Origin: Paenibacillus piri
GTDB taxonomy: Bacteria > Bacillota > Bacilli > Paenibacillales > NBRC-103111
Direction: 5' to 3'
Assembly (NCBI RefSeq): GCF_004354045.1
Contig: NZ_SMRT01000017.1
Span: 494-64,493 of the forward strand
DNA: 64,000 bases
Shown here: piece after piece, positions 8,774 to 16,342 of the stretch
Numbering within the stretch: the first letter of the stretch is position 1
Layout: every line of letters begins with the position of its first letter
The notes under the pieces: model-generated
Database searches by the model: none
Seen by the model: the letters and a program-made list of their open reading frames with translations, nothing else
Told to the model about the DNA's origin: nothing
Translations under genes and position numbers: made by a program

Positions 8774-9021
8774 AAATTAGGCGGGAAATGTCTCATTTTT
8801 CATGTCCTGAAGAGATCGCTGCGGAAAACGCGTTGATAAGGGGAGAAAAAGCTGGGTCAATCGGGGAAAGAGTGACTCCCCCCGCAGGTTAGCGAATCGT
8901 TACAGCTTTTTGTGAAACTCGGATGGCGGCACGCGGCTACGCAGTTCACAAGCGCCAGGCCGCCGCGGACGGTGCCGACAAACAACTGCGCGAAATTGAC
9001 GGGCCGTGCTTCGCACACACC
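8774..9021. other. intergenic stretch without recognised gene
   Basis: A GC-rich stretch between the ABC operon promoter and the terminator of the GntR gene. Open frames here show no family motif, no ribosome site and no clear codon pattern. I see no gene in it. Confidence 0.5.
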
Positions 9022-9052
9022 AAAAAGCCTCCGGTCCAAAAACCTGGAGGCT
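9022..9052 (-). terminator. terminator after GntR/FCD regulator gene
   Basis: Stem AGCCTCC / GGAGGCT at 9026-9052 with a 13-nt loop. Read on the minus strand it is followed by a T-rich run. It lies 61 bp after the regulator stop codon. Confidence 0.7.
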
Positions 9053-9112
9053 AACATTGCTGGTTTCTGTTCACATTTACCGGCCGCACTGCCGGGGCGC
9101 GGCAAGGAGACT

Positions 9113-9763
9113 TTACGCATAGTCCCCCATCGTATACCGTTTAATTTCTTCTATGTGATCGGACATCAGTGCATTGGCTTTCTCATGATCCGATTCATAC
9201 AACGCCCGTAAAATCCGCTTATGCATATCGTTGGCCTGCAGCGGCCGGTCAAAGTTTTTCGTAATAATGACGCCGAACCATTTGATCTTCAATTCAAGCG
9301 TGCTCATAATCGAAATAAGCAGCCGGTTATTGGAATGCTCGATGATCGTCCGATGGAGATTGCGGTCCGCTTCAAAAAACGGCTGAATGTCGCCCTTTTT
9401 TATAGCCGTTTCGGCTTCGTCCGCTTCGCGCAGCAGCGCCTCCAACCGGCTTTTGGTCAACGTCGTGGCCGCCGTTAAAAGCGCCTGGCATTCCAATGCT
9501 TTCCGGACATCGTACAATTCCTCGATATCTTTGGCGTTCGGAAAATAAACGTAAGAGCCCGACCTCGCCTTCACCTCGATCAAACCATCCTGCTTCAGCC
9601 TGTTGATCGCATCCCGCAGCGGCGTGCGGCTCACGCCCAGCTCAGCCAAAAAGTGCTCATAGACGATTTTGGAGCCCGGTTGCAATTCGTTGTTTAAAAT
9701 TTTATCGCGCAGGTACACGTATACCCGTTCATATAAATTGCTGTTGTCAAAAGTGGTTCCCAT
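9113..9763 (-). CDS. GntR-family (FCD subfamily) transcriptional regulator
   Basis: 216 residues. The winged helix (LGVSRTPLRDAINRLKQDGLI, about residues 45-65) is followed by an FCD domain with the metal-type residues D..LH (ADRNLHRTIIEHSNN) and a later His (HKRILRALYES, SDHIEEI). The start at 9763 (MGTTFDNSN) has AAAGGGGG upstream; the 45-codon extension is rejected because it runs into the MITE at 9842. It sits between two operons sharing the palindrome CTAATATATTAG, so it probably represses both. A TATAAT (9825-9830) lies upstream, but the MITE insertion replaces the sequence where the -35 would be. Confidence 0.9.
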   Translation of the reverse strand: MGTTFDNSNLYERVYVYLRDKILNNELQPGSKIVYEHFLAELGVSRTPLRDAINRLKQDGLIEVKARSGSYVYFPNAKDIEELYDVRKALECQALLTAATTLTKSRLEALLREADEAETAIKKGDIQPFFEADRNLHRTIIEHSNNRLLISIMSTLELKIKWFGVIITKNFDRPLQANDMHKRILRALYESDHEKANALMSDHIEEIKRYTMGDYA

Positions 9764-9841
9764 GAGGCCCCCTTTCCCGCCATGACCTGCAATAGACGAG
9801 CTTGGCGCCCGTGTAAAGGTCAATATTATAGCGCTATATCG

Positions 9842-10000
9842 GAGCTGTCGATTAAAGGACCGGAACGGGCTTTGGAGATGACTTCGAAGCTCAAACATGA
9901 TTTATTGCCTTGATTTGATTACACTTTTCGGTATCAATGCAATAAAAAACTCGCCCTGAACCCACTCTCCAAGCCCTTATCCCTATTAATCGACAGTCTC
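9842..10000. repeat. MITE-like element, family A, copy 1, with 5-bp target duplication
   Basis: A 159-bp non-coding element with terminal inverted repeats (GAGCTGTCGATTAA at left, TTAATCGACAGTCTC at right) flanked by direct TATCG copies at 9837-9841 and 10001-10005, as expected for a target-site duplication. A nearly identical copy in the opposite orientation is at 11763-11922. The insertion lies about 11 bp upstream of a TATAAT for the GntR gene. No transposase is encoded; a full-length parent element elsewhere would have to move it. Confidence 0.85.
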
Positions 10001-10053
10001 TATCGCAGCCCTATACAAACGGACCCGACATGCTCGGCTGCACCTGCCTGAGC

Positions 10054-10530
10054 CTAGTACAGCAAATTGCGTTCCGGAATTTGATTTTTCTCGCAATACT
10101 CCCGATACAGCTTCAGCTTCGTAAACACGTCATCCTGATAAAACACTTCATCCTGTTCGTTCAAATACTGCACCGTGCCTTCCAAAATAAACAGCGTGAT
10201 CATTTCTTCTTCCCCGTCGACGACCAGCGTATGGATATCGCCCGGCGGCTCATAGACGAAGGTTCCCGGCTTGGCGACCCACGTTCTTTCCAAATAGCGC
10301 CATTCTCCCTGAATCGTGAAGGCCATTACTTGGCCGCCGGTATGGCGGTGGCGGTTGACTTGACCGCCCGGCGTCACCTTCAGCAAATTAATCCAGCGCC
10401 CCGTAGCCAGATCGAACCGGACCGGTTTAAACCAGACGCGGTCGGTTTGCGGCACCCATGGAATATCGTCGATATCGATCGCCTGATCGGGCAAGCCGAC
10501 CATTTGCGCAAATTCGTTTAATGTGGTCAT
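10054..10530 (-). CDS. cupin-domain protein, 2,4'-dihydroxyacetophenone dioxygenase-like
   Basis: 158 residues forming one cupin barrel. Metal ligands are visible in NRHRHTGGQVMAF (His, His and a Gln where Glu is commonest) and in PPGDIHTLV (third His). The IDDIPWVPQTDRVWFKPVRFD start and LLKVTPGGQVNRHRH pattern resemble ChrR-like or 2,4'-dihydroxyacetophenone dioxygenase-type cupins; the actual reaction is unknown. Start ATG 10530 with GGAGGAG 6 nt upstream. It follows an SDR gene by about 60 bp and shares its operator-controlled promoter. Confidence 0.82.
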   Translation of the reverse strand: MTTLNEFAQMVGLPDQAIDIDDIPWVPQTDRVWFKPVRFDLATGRWINLLKVTPGGQVNRHRHTGGQVMAFTIQGEWRYLERTWVAKPGTFVYEPPGDIHTLVVDGEEEMITLFILEGTVQYLNEQDEVFYQDDVFTKLKLYREYCEKNQIPERNLLY

Positions 10531-10590
10531 TATGATCTCCTCCAAATAGTATGATTAATATTAAGAGCAATTGAATCCGTACTGCTGCGA

Positions 10591-11361
10591 TCAGGCCGGC
10601 GGGAACAAGGAAGGGTCGCCGGCCAGCAGGCCGCCGTCAACAGGCAGTACGACGCCGGTAATAAAGCTCGCATCGTCCGAGCATAAAAAATCGATGGCTG
10701 CCGCCACTTCCGCGGGCGTTCCGAACCGTCTTTGCGGCGTTCTCGAAAGAATTCTTTCCTTAAAGGCCGGATCTCTCGTCGCTCCGGATGACAAAGGCGT
10801 CTCAATATATCCCGGACTGACTGCATTGACACGGATATGATATTCGGCCCAATCGACCGCCAAGCATTTCGTAATCTGCACAATACCGCCCTTCGATGCG
10901 GCGTACGACAGTAAATTTTTACTTCCGTAATGGGCCAGCATGGAAGCAAAGTTCACGATCGCCCCGCCGCCGCCGACAGCCATATGAGGCTGTGCCGCCT
11001 GACACATGTAAACGGTTCCATTAAGGTTGACGTCCAATACGGCCTTCAGCTCATGATCCGGAACCAGCACATTCGGCGAACGCCGAATAATGCCCGCCGC
11101 ATTAACTAATACGTGAACTGCGCCCAATGATTGGACGACCTGCGCGATAACTTCCTTCGCATTGTTCTGATTCGCAACATCCGCCGTAAAAAAATGGACG
11201 TCGTCGCCTTCCTCTCTTAATCGCGCGGCTTGCTGCTTCCCGCTCTCCGCGGCGATATCGACCATCGCAACGGTTATCCCTTTGCGGGCGAACCGTTCGG
11301 CAACCGACAAACCCAGACCGGACGATCCTCCGGTAACAACAGCCACCTGCTTTGATGCCAT
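10591..11361 (-). CDS. short-chain dehydrogenase/reductase (SDR)
   Basis: 256 residues, classical SDR: TGGSSGLG (residues 10-17), VDIAAESGKQ after strand 2 (acidic, NAD-type), NAAG variant in VLVNAAGII, catalytic Ser in NFASMLAHYG, YAASK, and DGGLLAG near the end. Start ATG 11361 with GAAGGAG 8 nt upstream. It is the first gene of a two-gene unit with the cupin, preceded by the palindrome at 11667-11678. The third SDR in this regulon, so two operons under one regulator likely process the same imported compound. Confidence 0.88.
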   Translation of the reverse strand: MASKQVAVVTGGSSGLGLSVAERFARKGITVAMVDIAAESGKQQAARLREEGDDVHFFTADVANQNNAKEVIAQVVQSLGAVHVLVNAAGIIRRSPNVLVPDHELKAVLDVNLNGTVYMCQAAQPHMAVGGGGAIVNFASMLAHYGSKNLLSYAASKGGIVQITKCLAVDWAEYHIRVNAVSPGYIETPLSSGATRDPAFKERILSRTPQRRFGTPAEVAAAIDFLCSDDASFITGVVLPVDGGLLAGDPSLFPPA

Positions 11362-11460
11362 GCCGTCAACTCCTTCACATTAATATGAGCCTGCATAAAG
11401 GCATTGCTTGCTGCCAATTGCCGTGTTTAATCGTTGATCCGATTACGACTTTATCGGGTT

Positions 11461-11543
11461 AAGACCCCCACCTCTAAGGTGGGCCTTGAATCAGGTGGGG
11501 TAGAGTCCCCATCTGATTCCCCGATGTTCAGCATAGCTGAACG
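11461..11543. other. cluster of three hairpins, possible IS200/IS605-type end or structured RNA
   Basis: Three stems in a row within 83 bp: CCCACCT / AGGTGGG (11467-11483, 3-nt loop), GAATCAG plus GGGG pairing with CCCC plus CTGATTC (11488-11519), and GTTCAGC / GCTGAAC (11526-11542, 3-nt loop). Serial hairpins of this type are known at ends of IS200/IS605 elements and in their guide RNAs, but no tnpA or tnpB remnant is present here. A structured leader RNA for the SDR/cupin operon is the alternative, since it lies between operator and start codon. Confidence 0.4.
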
Positions 11544-11666
11544 AGTTCACTGAAATCCGTATTTCCGGCCGGCATCAAGGTACTTTACCTCATTAATCCT
11601 CCGCATTAACCCCTGTACTGCCAAAATAACGACTTACCGAATTACATCATTTCCCAAAACTAATAT

Positions 11667-11678
11667 CTAATATATTAG
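11667..11678 (-). promoter_or_regulatory. palindromic operator for the SDR/cupin operon
   Basis: CTAATATATTAG, identical to the core of the operator at 8739-8752, about 305 bp upstream of the SDR start. A TTGGAT sequence lies just upstream on the minus strand and a weak TAGATA 17 bp further on, so the palindrome may lie between -35 and -10. It is assigned to the GntR/FCD regulator at 9113-9763 by proximity and by repetition. Confidence 0.65.
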
Positions 11679-11762
11679 TTTTTATAATCCAAATGATACC
11701 ATATTTGGACGATACGTCAACGAAAAATATTTTCTTCAGGAAATTACTCTAACGGACACCAT

Positions 11763-11922
11763 GAAACTGTCGATTAATAGGGATAAGGGCTTGGAGAATG
11801 GCTTCAGGGCGAGTTTTTTATTGCCTTGATACCGAAAAGTGTAATCAAATCAAGGCAATAAAACGTGTTTGAGCTTCGAAGTCATCTCCAAAGTCCGTTC
11901 CCGTCCTTTAATCGACAGTCTC
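11763..11922. repeat. MITE-like element, family A, copy 2 (inverted relative to copy 1)
   Basis: 160 bp. Its reverse complement aligns along the whole length with 9842-10000, with only scattered differences. Terminal repeats are GAAACTGTCGATTAAT and TTAATCGACAGTCTC. Flanks are ACCAT and ACCAG, a nearly matching 5-bp duplication. Together with copy 1 it brackets the SDR/cupin unit and its operator. Confidence 0.83.
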
Positions 11923-12190
11923 ACCAGCGCCCTTATATATGGCCAAACGTATGATTTTCAAATGACCCAGGGGACGCTATTTCGCAGCAGCCGGGGCAAA
12001 TGAGTGCCCGGTGAACCGGATAAGGTCTCTCCTGTCTGTTACAATGTGAAAAGGACGAAATCGGGGCAAATACCGGCGCTCAGGTCCGTTACGCCCCTGG
12101 TTTCGAATCGAGCCGCTCCTCAGATTTGAGCTTCCTCGCCAAGCTATTCCAGAATGATTCCGCCCTCTCCGCTACTTGTTGACCGCCTTA
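11923..12190. other. intergenic stretch downstream of araA, imperfect dyads only
   Basis: GC-rich spacer between the MITE and the araA stop codon. It holds imperfect dyads (for example around ACCGGCGCTCAGGTCCGTTA near 12072) that resemble the repeated intergenic palindromes common in Paenibacillus genomes. No gene or clean terminator is seen. Confidence 0.4.
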
Positions 12191-13681
12191 TCAGCGGAGC
12201 CTCCAGTACAGTTCGTTCCATCTCAGCTCGCTGCGGAACGCCGGGACGGTTGTGTCTTTATTAATAATCACACATTCGACTCCAACCATTTCCGCCCAGT
12301 CGACCAACTGTTCGGTCGTCACCTTGAACGAGAACACGGTATGATGGGCGCCGCCGGCGTAAATCCAGGCTTCCGCTGCATCGCGCAGCGATGGCTGCGG
12401 CTTCCACAGCACGCGTGCGACCGGCAGCTTCGGCATCGCCTGCTGCGGTTTGACCGCATCCACTTCGCTCACAATAAGGCGGAAGCGGCTGCCCATATCG
12501 ACCAGCGATGCGTTGACTGCGGAGCCGGCAGCGCCGTCGAACGTCAGCCGGGCCGGGTCGGCCTTGCCGCCGATCGAAAGCGGGTGGACTTCAATTTTCG
12601 GTCGCGTGGCCGCAATCGTCGGACATACCTCCAGCATATGCGCGCCCAGGATCAACTCGTTCCCCGGCTCGAAATGGTACGTATAATCCTCCATGAAGGA
12701 GGTGCCGACATTGCCGGCGATCATTTTCATCATGCGGACCAGCGCCGCCGTCTTCCAGTCGCCTTCGCCGCCAAAGCCGTAGCCGTCCGCCATCAAACGC
12801 TGAACCGCCAAGCCCGGCAGCTGCTTCATGCCATGCAAATCCTCAAAAGTCGTAGTAAACGCTCCGAAGCCGCCTTCCTGCAAAAACGCCCGCAAGCCGA
12901 GCTCAATGCGCGCCTGCTCCAAAATCGCGTCCTTTACCGGCCCATCTGTGCGGCCTTCCGGTACAATGTCGTACAGCTCGGTATATTCGCCGAACAGCCG
13001 CTTCACTTCTGTATCGGAAATATCGTTCATCCGCTGCACCAGATCGCCGATTCCATAACCGTTCACGGACCAGCCGAATTTAATTTGCGCTTCCACCTTG
13101 TCGCCGTCGGTAACCGCAACTTGACGCATGTTATCGCCAAAGCGGGCGACCTTCAGATTGCTGCCTTCGGTGTAAGCGACAGCCGTATGCATCCAGCCGC
13201 CGATGCGGCTGCGAGTCTCGGCATTTTCCCAATGCCCGACGACGACTTTGCGAGCCACGCCCATCCGGGTGCCGATAAAGCCGTACTCGCGGTCGCCATG
13301 CGCCGACTGATTCGTGTTCATGAAATCCATATCAATCGTATCCCACGGAATGTCGCGGTTATATTGCGTATGCAGATGCAGCAGCGGCTTGCGCAGCTCG
13401 GTCAGTCCGGCGATCCACATTTTGGCCGGAGAAAAGGTGTGCATCCACGTTATTAATCCCGCGCAGGTCGAATCCGCATTCGCATCGATGCAAACGCGGC
13501 GAATCGCATCGGGTGTAGTCAACACCGGCTTAAATACAATTTCGAAAGGGATCGCAGAATCGCGGTCCAGCGACTCCACGATATGTCTCGAATGATCCGC
13601 AACCTCCTCCAGCGTTTCCGGTCCGTACAGATGCTGGCTTCCGGTCAAAAACCAAAATTGATAAGGCTTAACAGTCAACAT
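12191..13681 (-). CDS. araA: L-arabinose isomerase
   Basis: 496 residues, the usual AraA length. It converts L-arabinose to L-ribulose using Mn2+ in the cytoplasm. Seen: N-terminal FWFLTGSQHLYGPETLEEV, FGGEGDWK, then the metal-site segments SFMEDYTYHFEPGNELIL and LGAHMLEVCPT, and the C-terminal AGGAHHTVFSF histidine. The start at 13681 has GGAGGAC 6 nt upstream; a longer frame to 13870 lacks support. It is the last gene of araD-araB-araA, 190 bp after araB, with small hairpins in the gap that may set relative mRNA levels. Confidence 0.97.
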   Translation of the reverse strand: MLTVKPYQFWFLTGSQHLYGPETLEEVADHSRHIVESLDRDSAIPFEIVFKPVLTTPDAIRRVCIDANADSTCAGLITWMHTFSPAKMWIAGLTELRKPLLHLHTQYNRDIPWDTIDMDFMNTNQSAHGDREYGFIGTRMGVARKVVVGHWENAETRSRIGGWMHTAVAYTEGSNLKVARFGDNMRQVAVTDGDKVEAQIKFGWSVNGYGIGDLVQRMNDISDTEVKRLFGEYTELYDIVPEGRTDGPVKDAILEQARIELGLRAFLQEGGFGAFTTTFEDLHGMKQLPGLAVQRLMADGYGFGGEGDWKTAALVRMMKMIAGNVGTSFMEDYTYHFEPGNELILGAHMLEVCPTIAATRPKIEVHPLSIGGKADPARLTFDGAAGSAVNASLVDMGSRFRLIVSEVDAVKPQQAMPKLPVARVLWKPQPSLRDAAEAWIYAGGAHHTVFSFKVTTEQLVDWAEMVGVECVIINKDTTVPAFRSELRWNELYWRLR

Positions 13682-13872
13682 GAAATAGTCCTCCTCGAAT
13701 AAATGTTCGCATATTTTCGCATATGATAATGGCACAAGTTCAATGATCTGTCCGGCCGCCCTCAAAAAGAGGGAGAAGACTACCGCAGGGCGTTTTTCGG
13801 CCGTTTTGGATAAATGACGACCATAACGTTGGGCAGCAGCCGGTATGCCGGACATACCCGCCGGCCTCAAAG

Positions 13873-15543
13873 CTACAGAGTCGCTTCCTTAATCGCCTTC
13901 AGCCGTTTCATGACATCGTTTTCGCCCCGGCCGAAATAATCGTGCAGCTTGCTGTATTCCCGATAAAGCTTCTCGTAAACGGCGACATTTTCCGGTATCG
14001 GCTTGTAGGTCTGCTCCCGCACACGCGCCATTTTCTGCGCCGCATCGACAATCGTGTCGTAGCCGCCTTGGGCGGAACCGGCCGCAACCGCACCGAACAT
14101 CGCCGCCCCCAATGCCGGCGTCTGTCTGGAATCGGCGATTTTGATCTCGCGATTGGTCACATCCGCATAAATCTGCATGAGCAGCCGATTTTTTTGCGGC
14201 AGTCCGCCGCAGGCGTACAATTCGTGCACCTCGACGCCGTTGTCATGAAACGCATCGACAATTTTGCGGGTGCCAAACGCAGTCGCTTCCAGCAGAGCGC
14301 GGTAAATTTCCTCCGGCTTCGTCAACAGCGTGCAGCCGATCAGCAAACCGGTCAAATCCGTATCGACAAGCACCGACCGGTTGCCGTTCCACCAGTCCAG
14401 CGCCAGCAGCCCCGTTTCGCCCGGATTGTATGCGGCGGCTTTGGACTCCAGCCATTCATGCACATGGACGCCCTCCCGCTCGGCGGCTTCCTTGATGTAA
14501 GCGGGCACTCCCTGCTCCACATACCAGGCAAAAATATCGCCGACCGCCGACTGCCCCGCCTCATAGCCGAGATAGCCGGGGATGATCCCGTCCTCGACGA
14601 CGCCGCACATCCCCTCGACGCGCTTCTCCTCCGTGCCGAGCAGCATATGGCAGATCGAGGTACCCATCGCCATGACCAGCTTGCCCGGCGTTACGACACC
14701 GACGCCCGGAACCGCGGCATGGGCGTCCACATTGCCGACCGCAATCGCGGTGCCCGGCTTCAAGCCCATCAGCGCTGCCATCGGCGCCGTCAACTCTCCT
14801 GCCTTCGTGCCGAGCGGCACCACATCGCCGCGCAGCTTCGTCGCCGTAACATGCTCCAGCGCCGGGTCGAGCGCTTTAAAAAACTCGCTGTCGGGATACC
14901 CGTCCTGCTTATGCCAGATCGCCTTGTACCCGGCCGTGCAGCTGTTTCTGACCATGCTGCCGGTCATTTGCAGCACGACCCAATCCGTCGCTTCCAGAAA
15001 CAGATCGGTTTGCTCGTACAGCTCGGGCGCTTCATTCAAAATTTGCCATATTTTGGCAATCATCCATTCGGAAGAAATTTTGCCGCCGTACCGGGGTAAA
15101 AACGATTCACCTCTTTGCTCGGCAATTTCGTTGATCCGGTTGGCTTCATCCTGTGCGGCATGGTGCTTCCACAGCTTCACCCAGCTGTGCGGCTGATCCT
15201 TCAGCTCCGGCTTGAAGCAGAGCGGTATGCCGTCCGCGTCAACCGGCAGCATCGTGCATGCAGTGAAGTCGATGCCCAAGCCGATCACATCGTCGGCATG
15301 GACGCCGGATGCTTTCATGACCGCGGGAACGGACTGCTTGAGCACCTCGATGTAGTCGCCGGGATGCTGAAGCGCCCAGTCATGCTCCAATCTGATTCCC
15401 GTTCCGGGAAGAAGCTCGTCGATTACATTGTGCGGATACGGTGTGACATGCTCCGCAACCTCTGTGCCGTCCGACAAGTCAACGAGCACGGCTCTTCCGG
15501 ATTCGGTTCCGTAATCTACGCCGATGGCGTACTTTTTGCTCAT
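13873..15543 (-). CDS. araB: L-ribulokinase
   Basis: 556 residues, FGGY carbohydrate kinase of the AraB branch; phosphorylates L-ribulose to L-ribulose-5-phosphate with ATP. Seen: IGVDYGTESGRAVLVD at the N-terminus (phosphate-1 motif), GLGIDFTACTMLPVD, GNVDAHAAVPGVG in the ATPase domain and ACGGLPQKN near the adenosine site. ATG with GAGAGGAAC just upstream. It lies between araD (35 bp upstream) and araA. Confidence 0.96.
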   Translation of the reverse strand: MSKKYAIGVDYGTESGRAVLVDLSDGTEVAEHVTPYPHNVIDELLPGTGIRLEHDWALQHPGDYIEVLKQSVPAVMKASGVHADDVIGLGIDFTACTMLPVDADGIPLCFKPELKDQPHSWVKLWKHHAAQDEANRINEIAEQRGESFLPRYGGKISSEWMIAKIWQILNEAPELYEQTDLFLEATDWVVLQMTGSMVRNSCTAGYKAIWHKQDGYPDSEFFKALDPALEHVTATKLRGDVVPLGTKAGELTAPMAALMGLKPGTAIAVGNVDAHAAVPGVGVVTPGKLVMAMGTSICHMLLGTEEKRVEGMCGVVEDGIIPGYLGYEAGQSAVGDIFAWYVEQGVPAYIKEAAEREGVHVHEWLESKAAAYNPGETGLLALDWWNGNRSVLVDTDLTGLLIGCTLLTKPEEIYRALLEATAFGTRKIVDAFHDNGVEVHELYACGGLPQKNRLLMQIYADVTNREIKIADSRQTPALGAAMFGAVAAGSAQGGYDTIVDAAQKMARVREQTYKPIPENVAVYEKLYREYSKLHDYFGRGENDVMKRLKAIKEATL

Positions 15544-15578
15544 GTTCCTCTCTCCCTTGTAAAGGTTATGTAATCGCT

Positions 15579-16268
15579 TTACTTCTGTCCATAGTAAGCG
15601 TTCGCCCCGTGCTTTCTAAGAAAATGCCGGTCCAGCAGCGTTCGTTCCATCGGACCGACGCCCGGATTCAACTGGAAGGTTTGTTGTGCGATCTTGGCCA
15701 CCTCTTCCAGCACGACCGCATTATGCACGGCTTGATGCGGGTCTTTCCCCCAGTTGAAAGGGGCGTGGCTGTTGACCAGCACGCCAGGCATATGCGACGG
15801 GTCAAGCTCTTTGAACGTTTCGACAATCACATTGCCGGTTTCCAGCTCGTAAGCGCCGTTGATTTCCGCTTCCGTCATTTGACGGGTGCACGGAATTTCG
15901 CCGTAAAAATAGTCGGCATGCGTCGTGCCAAGCGCCGGTATGCCGCGTCCCGCCTGGGCCCAGCCGGTTGCCCACGGCGAATGGGTATGTACAATTCCGC
16001 CGATTTGCGGAAACGCCTTATACAGCACCAGATGCGTCGGCGTATCGGACGATGGCCTGAGCTTGCCTTCGACTACCTGCCCCTCCAAATCGAGCACGAC
16101 CAAATCTTCCAGCTTCAGCTCCTCGTAAGGTACGCCGCTCGGCTTTATAACGACAAGGCCTTTCTCGCGGTCGATCCCGCTTACATTCCCCCAAGTAAAC
16201 GTAACAAGGCCGTATTTTGGCAAATCGAGATTCGCTTCCAGCACCGCCTGCTTTAATTTCTTCAGCAT
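15579..16268 (-). CDS. araD: L-ribulose-5-phosphate 4-epimerase
   Basis: 229 residues, class II aldolase/adducin fold. Gives D-xylulose-5-phosphate, which enters the pentose phosphate pathway. Seen: TWGNVSGID (phosphate/substrate loop), KPSGVPYEEL, SSDTPTHLVLYK, and the zinc histidines in VHTHSPWATGWAQ and in HAPFNWGK followed by HNAVVLEEVAK. First gene of araDBA, directly behind an AraR operator. The ribosome site is weak (AGGAAGGA lies far upstream), but this is the only ATG consistent with the family N-terminus. Confidence 0.96.
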   Translation of the reverse strand: MLKKLKQAVLEANLDLPKYGLVTFTWGNVSGIDREKGLVVIKPSGVPYEELKLEDLVVLDLEGQVVEGKLRPSSDTPTHLVLYKAFPQIGGIVHTHSPWATGWAQAGRGIPALGTTHADYFYGEIPCTRQMTEAEINGAYELETGNVIVETFKELDPSHMPGVLVNSHAPFNWGKDPHQAVHNAVVLEEVAKIAQQTFQLNPGVGPMERTLLDRHFLRKHGANAYYGQK

Positions 16269-16317
16269 CGCTTACCCACGTCCTTCCTGTAAAATGTGAT
16301 CTACTGCCATTATACAG

Positions 16318-16329
16318 TTGTACGTACAA
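16318..16329 (-). promoter_or_regulatory. AraR operator upstream of araDBA
   Basis: TTGTACGTACAA is a perfect palindrome within AGTTGTACGTACAAAT, matching the AraR box known from Bacillus subtilis (ATTTGTACGTACAA core). It is 50 bp upstream of the araD ATG and 13 bp after the araR stop, so AraR can block the araDBA promoter when arabinose is absent. Confidence 0.9.
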
Positions 16330-16342
16330 ATTTTCTATAGAT

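Noticed and set aside
8912..9211. Open frames between the ABC promoter and the GntR gene
   Set aside because: No ribosome site, no motif, and overlap with the terminator and the 3' end of the regulator gene.
9837..11927. A CRISPR array or a composite transposon
   Set aside because: The repeats are two single 160 bp elements in inverted orientation, not short direct repeats with spacers, and no transposase gene lies between or beside them.
12176..13456. Long plus-strand open frame (426 codons)
   Set aside because: It lies entirely opposite araA, has no ribosome site, and reads as His/Arg/Gln-rich sequence typical of the complement of a GC-rich gene.
15562..15584. Cre-like sequence TGTAATCGCTTTAC between araD and araB
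   Set aside because: Only the left half fits the consensus and it overlaps the araD stop codon.
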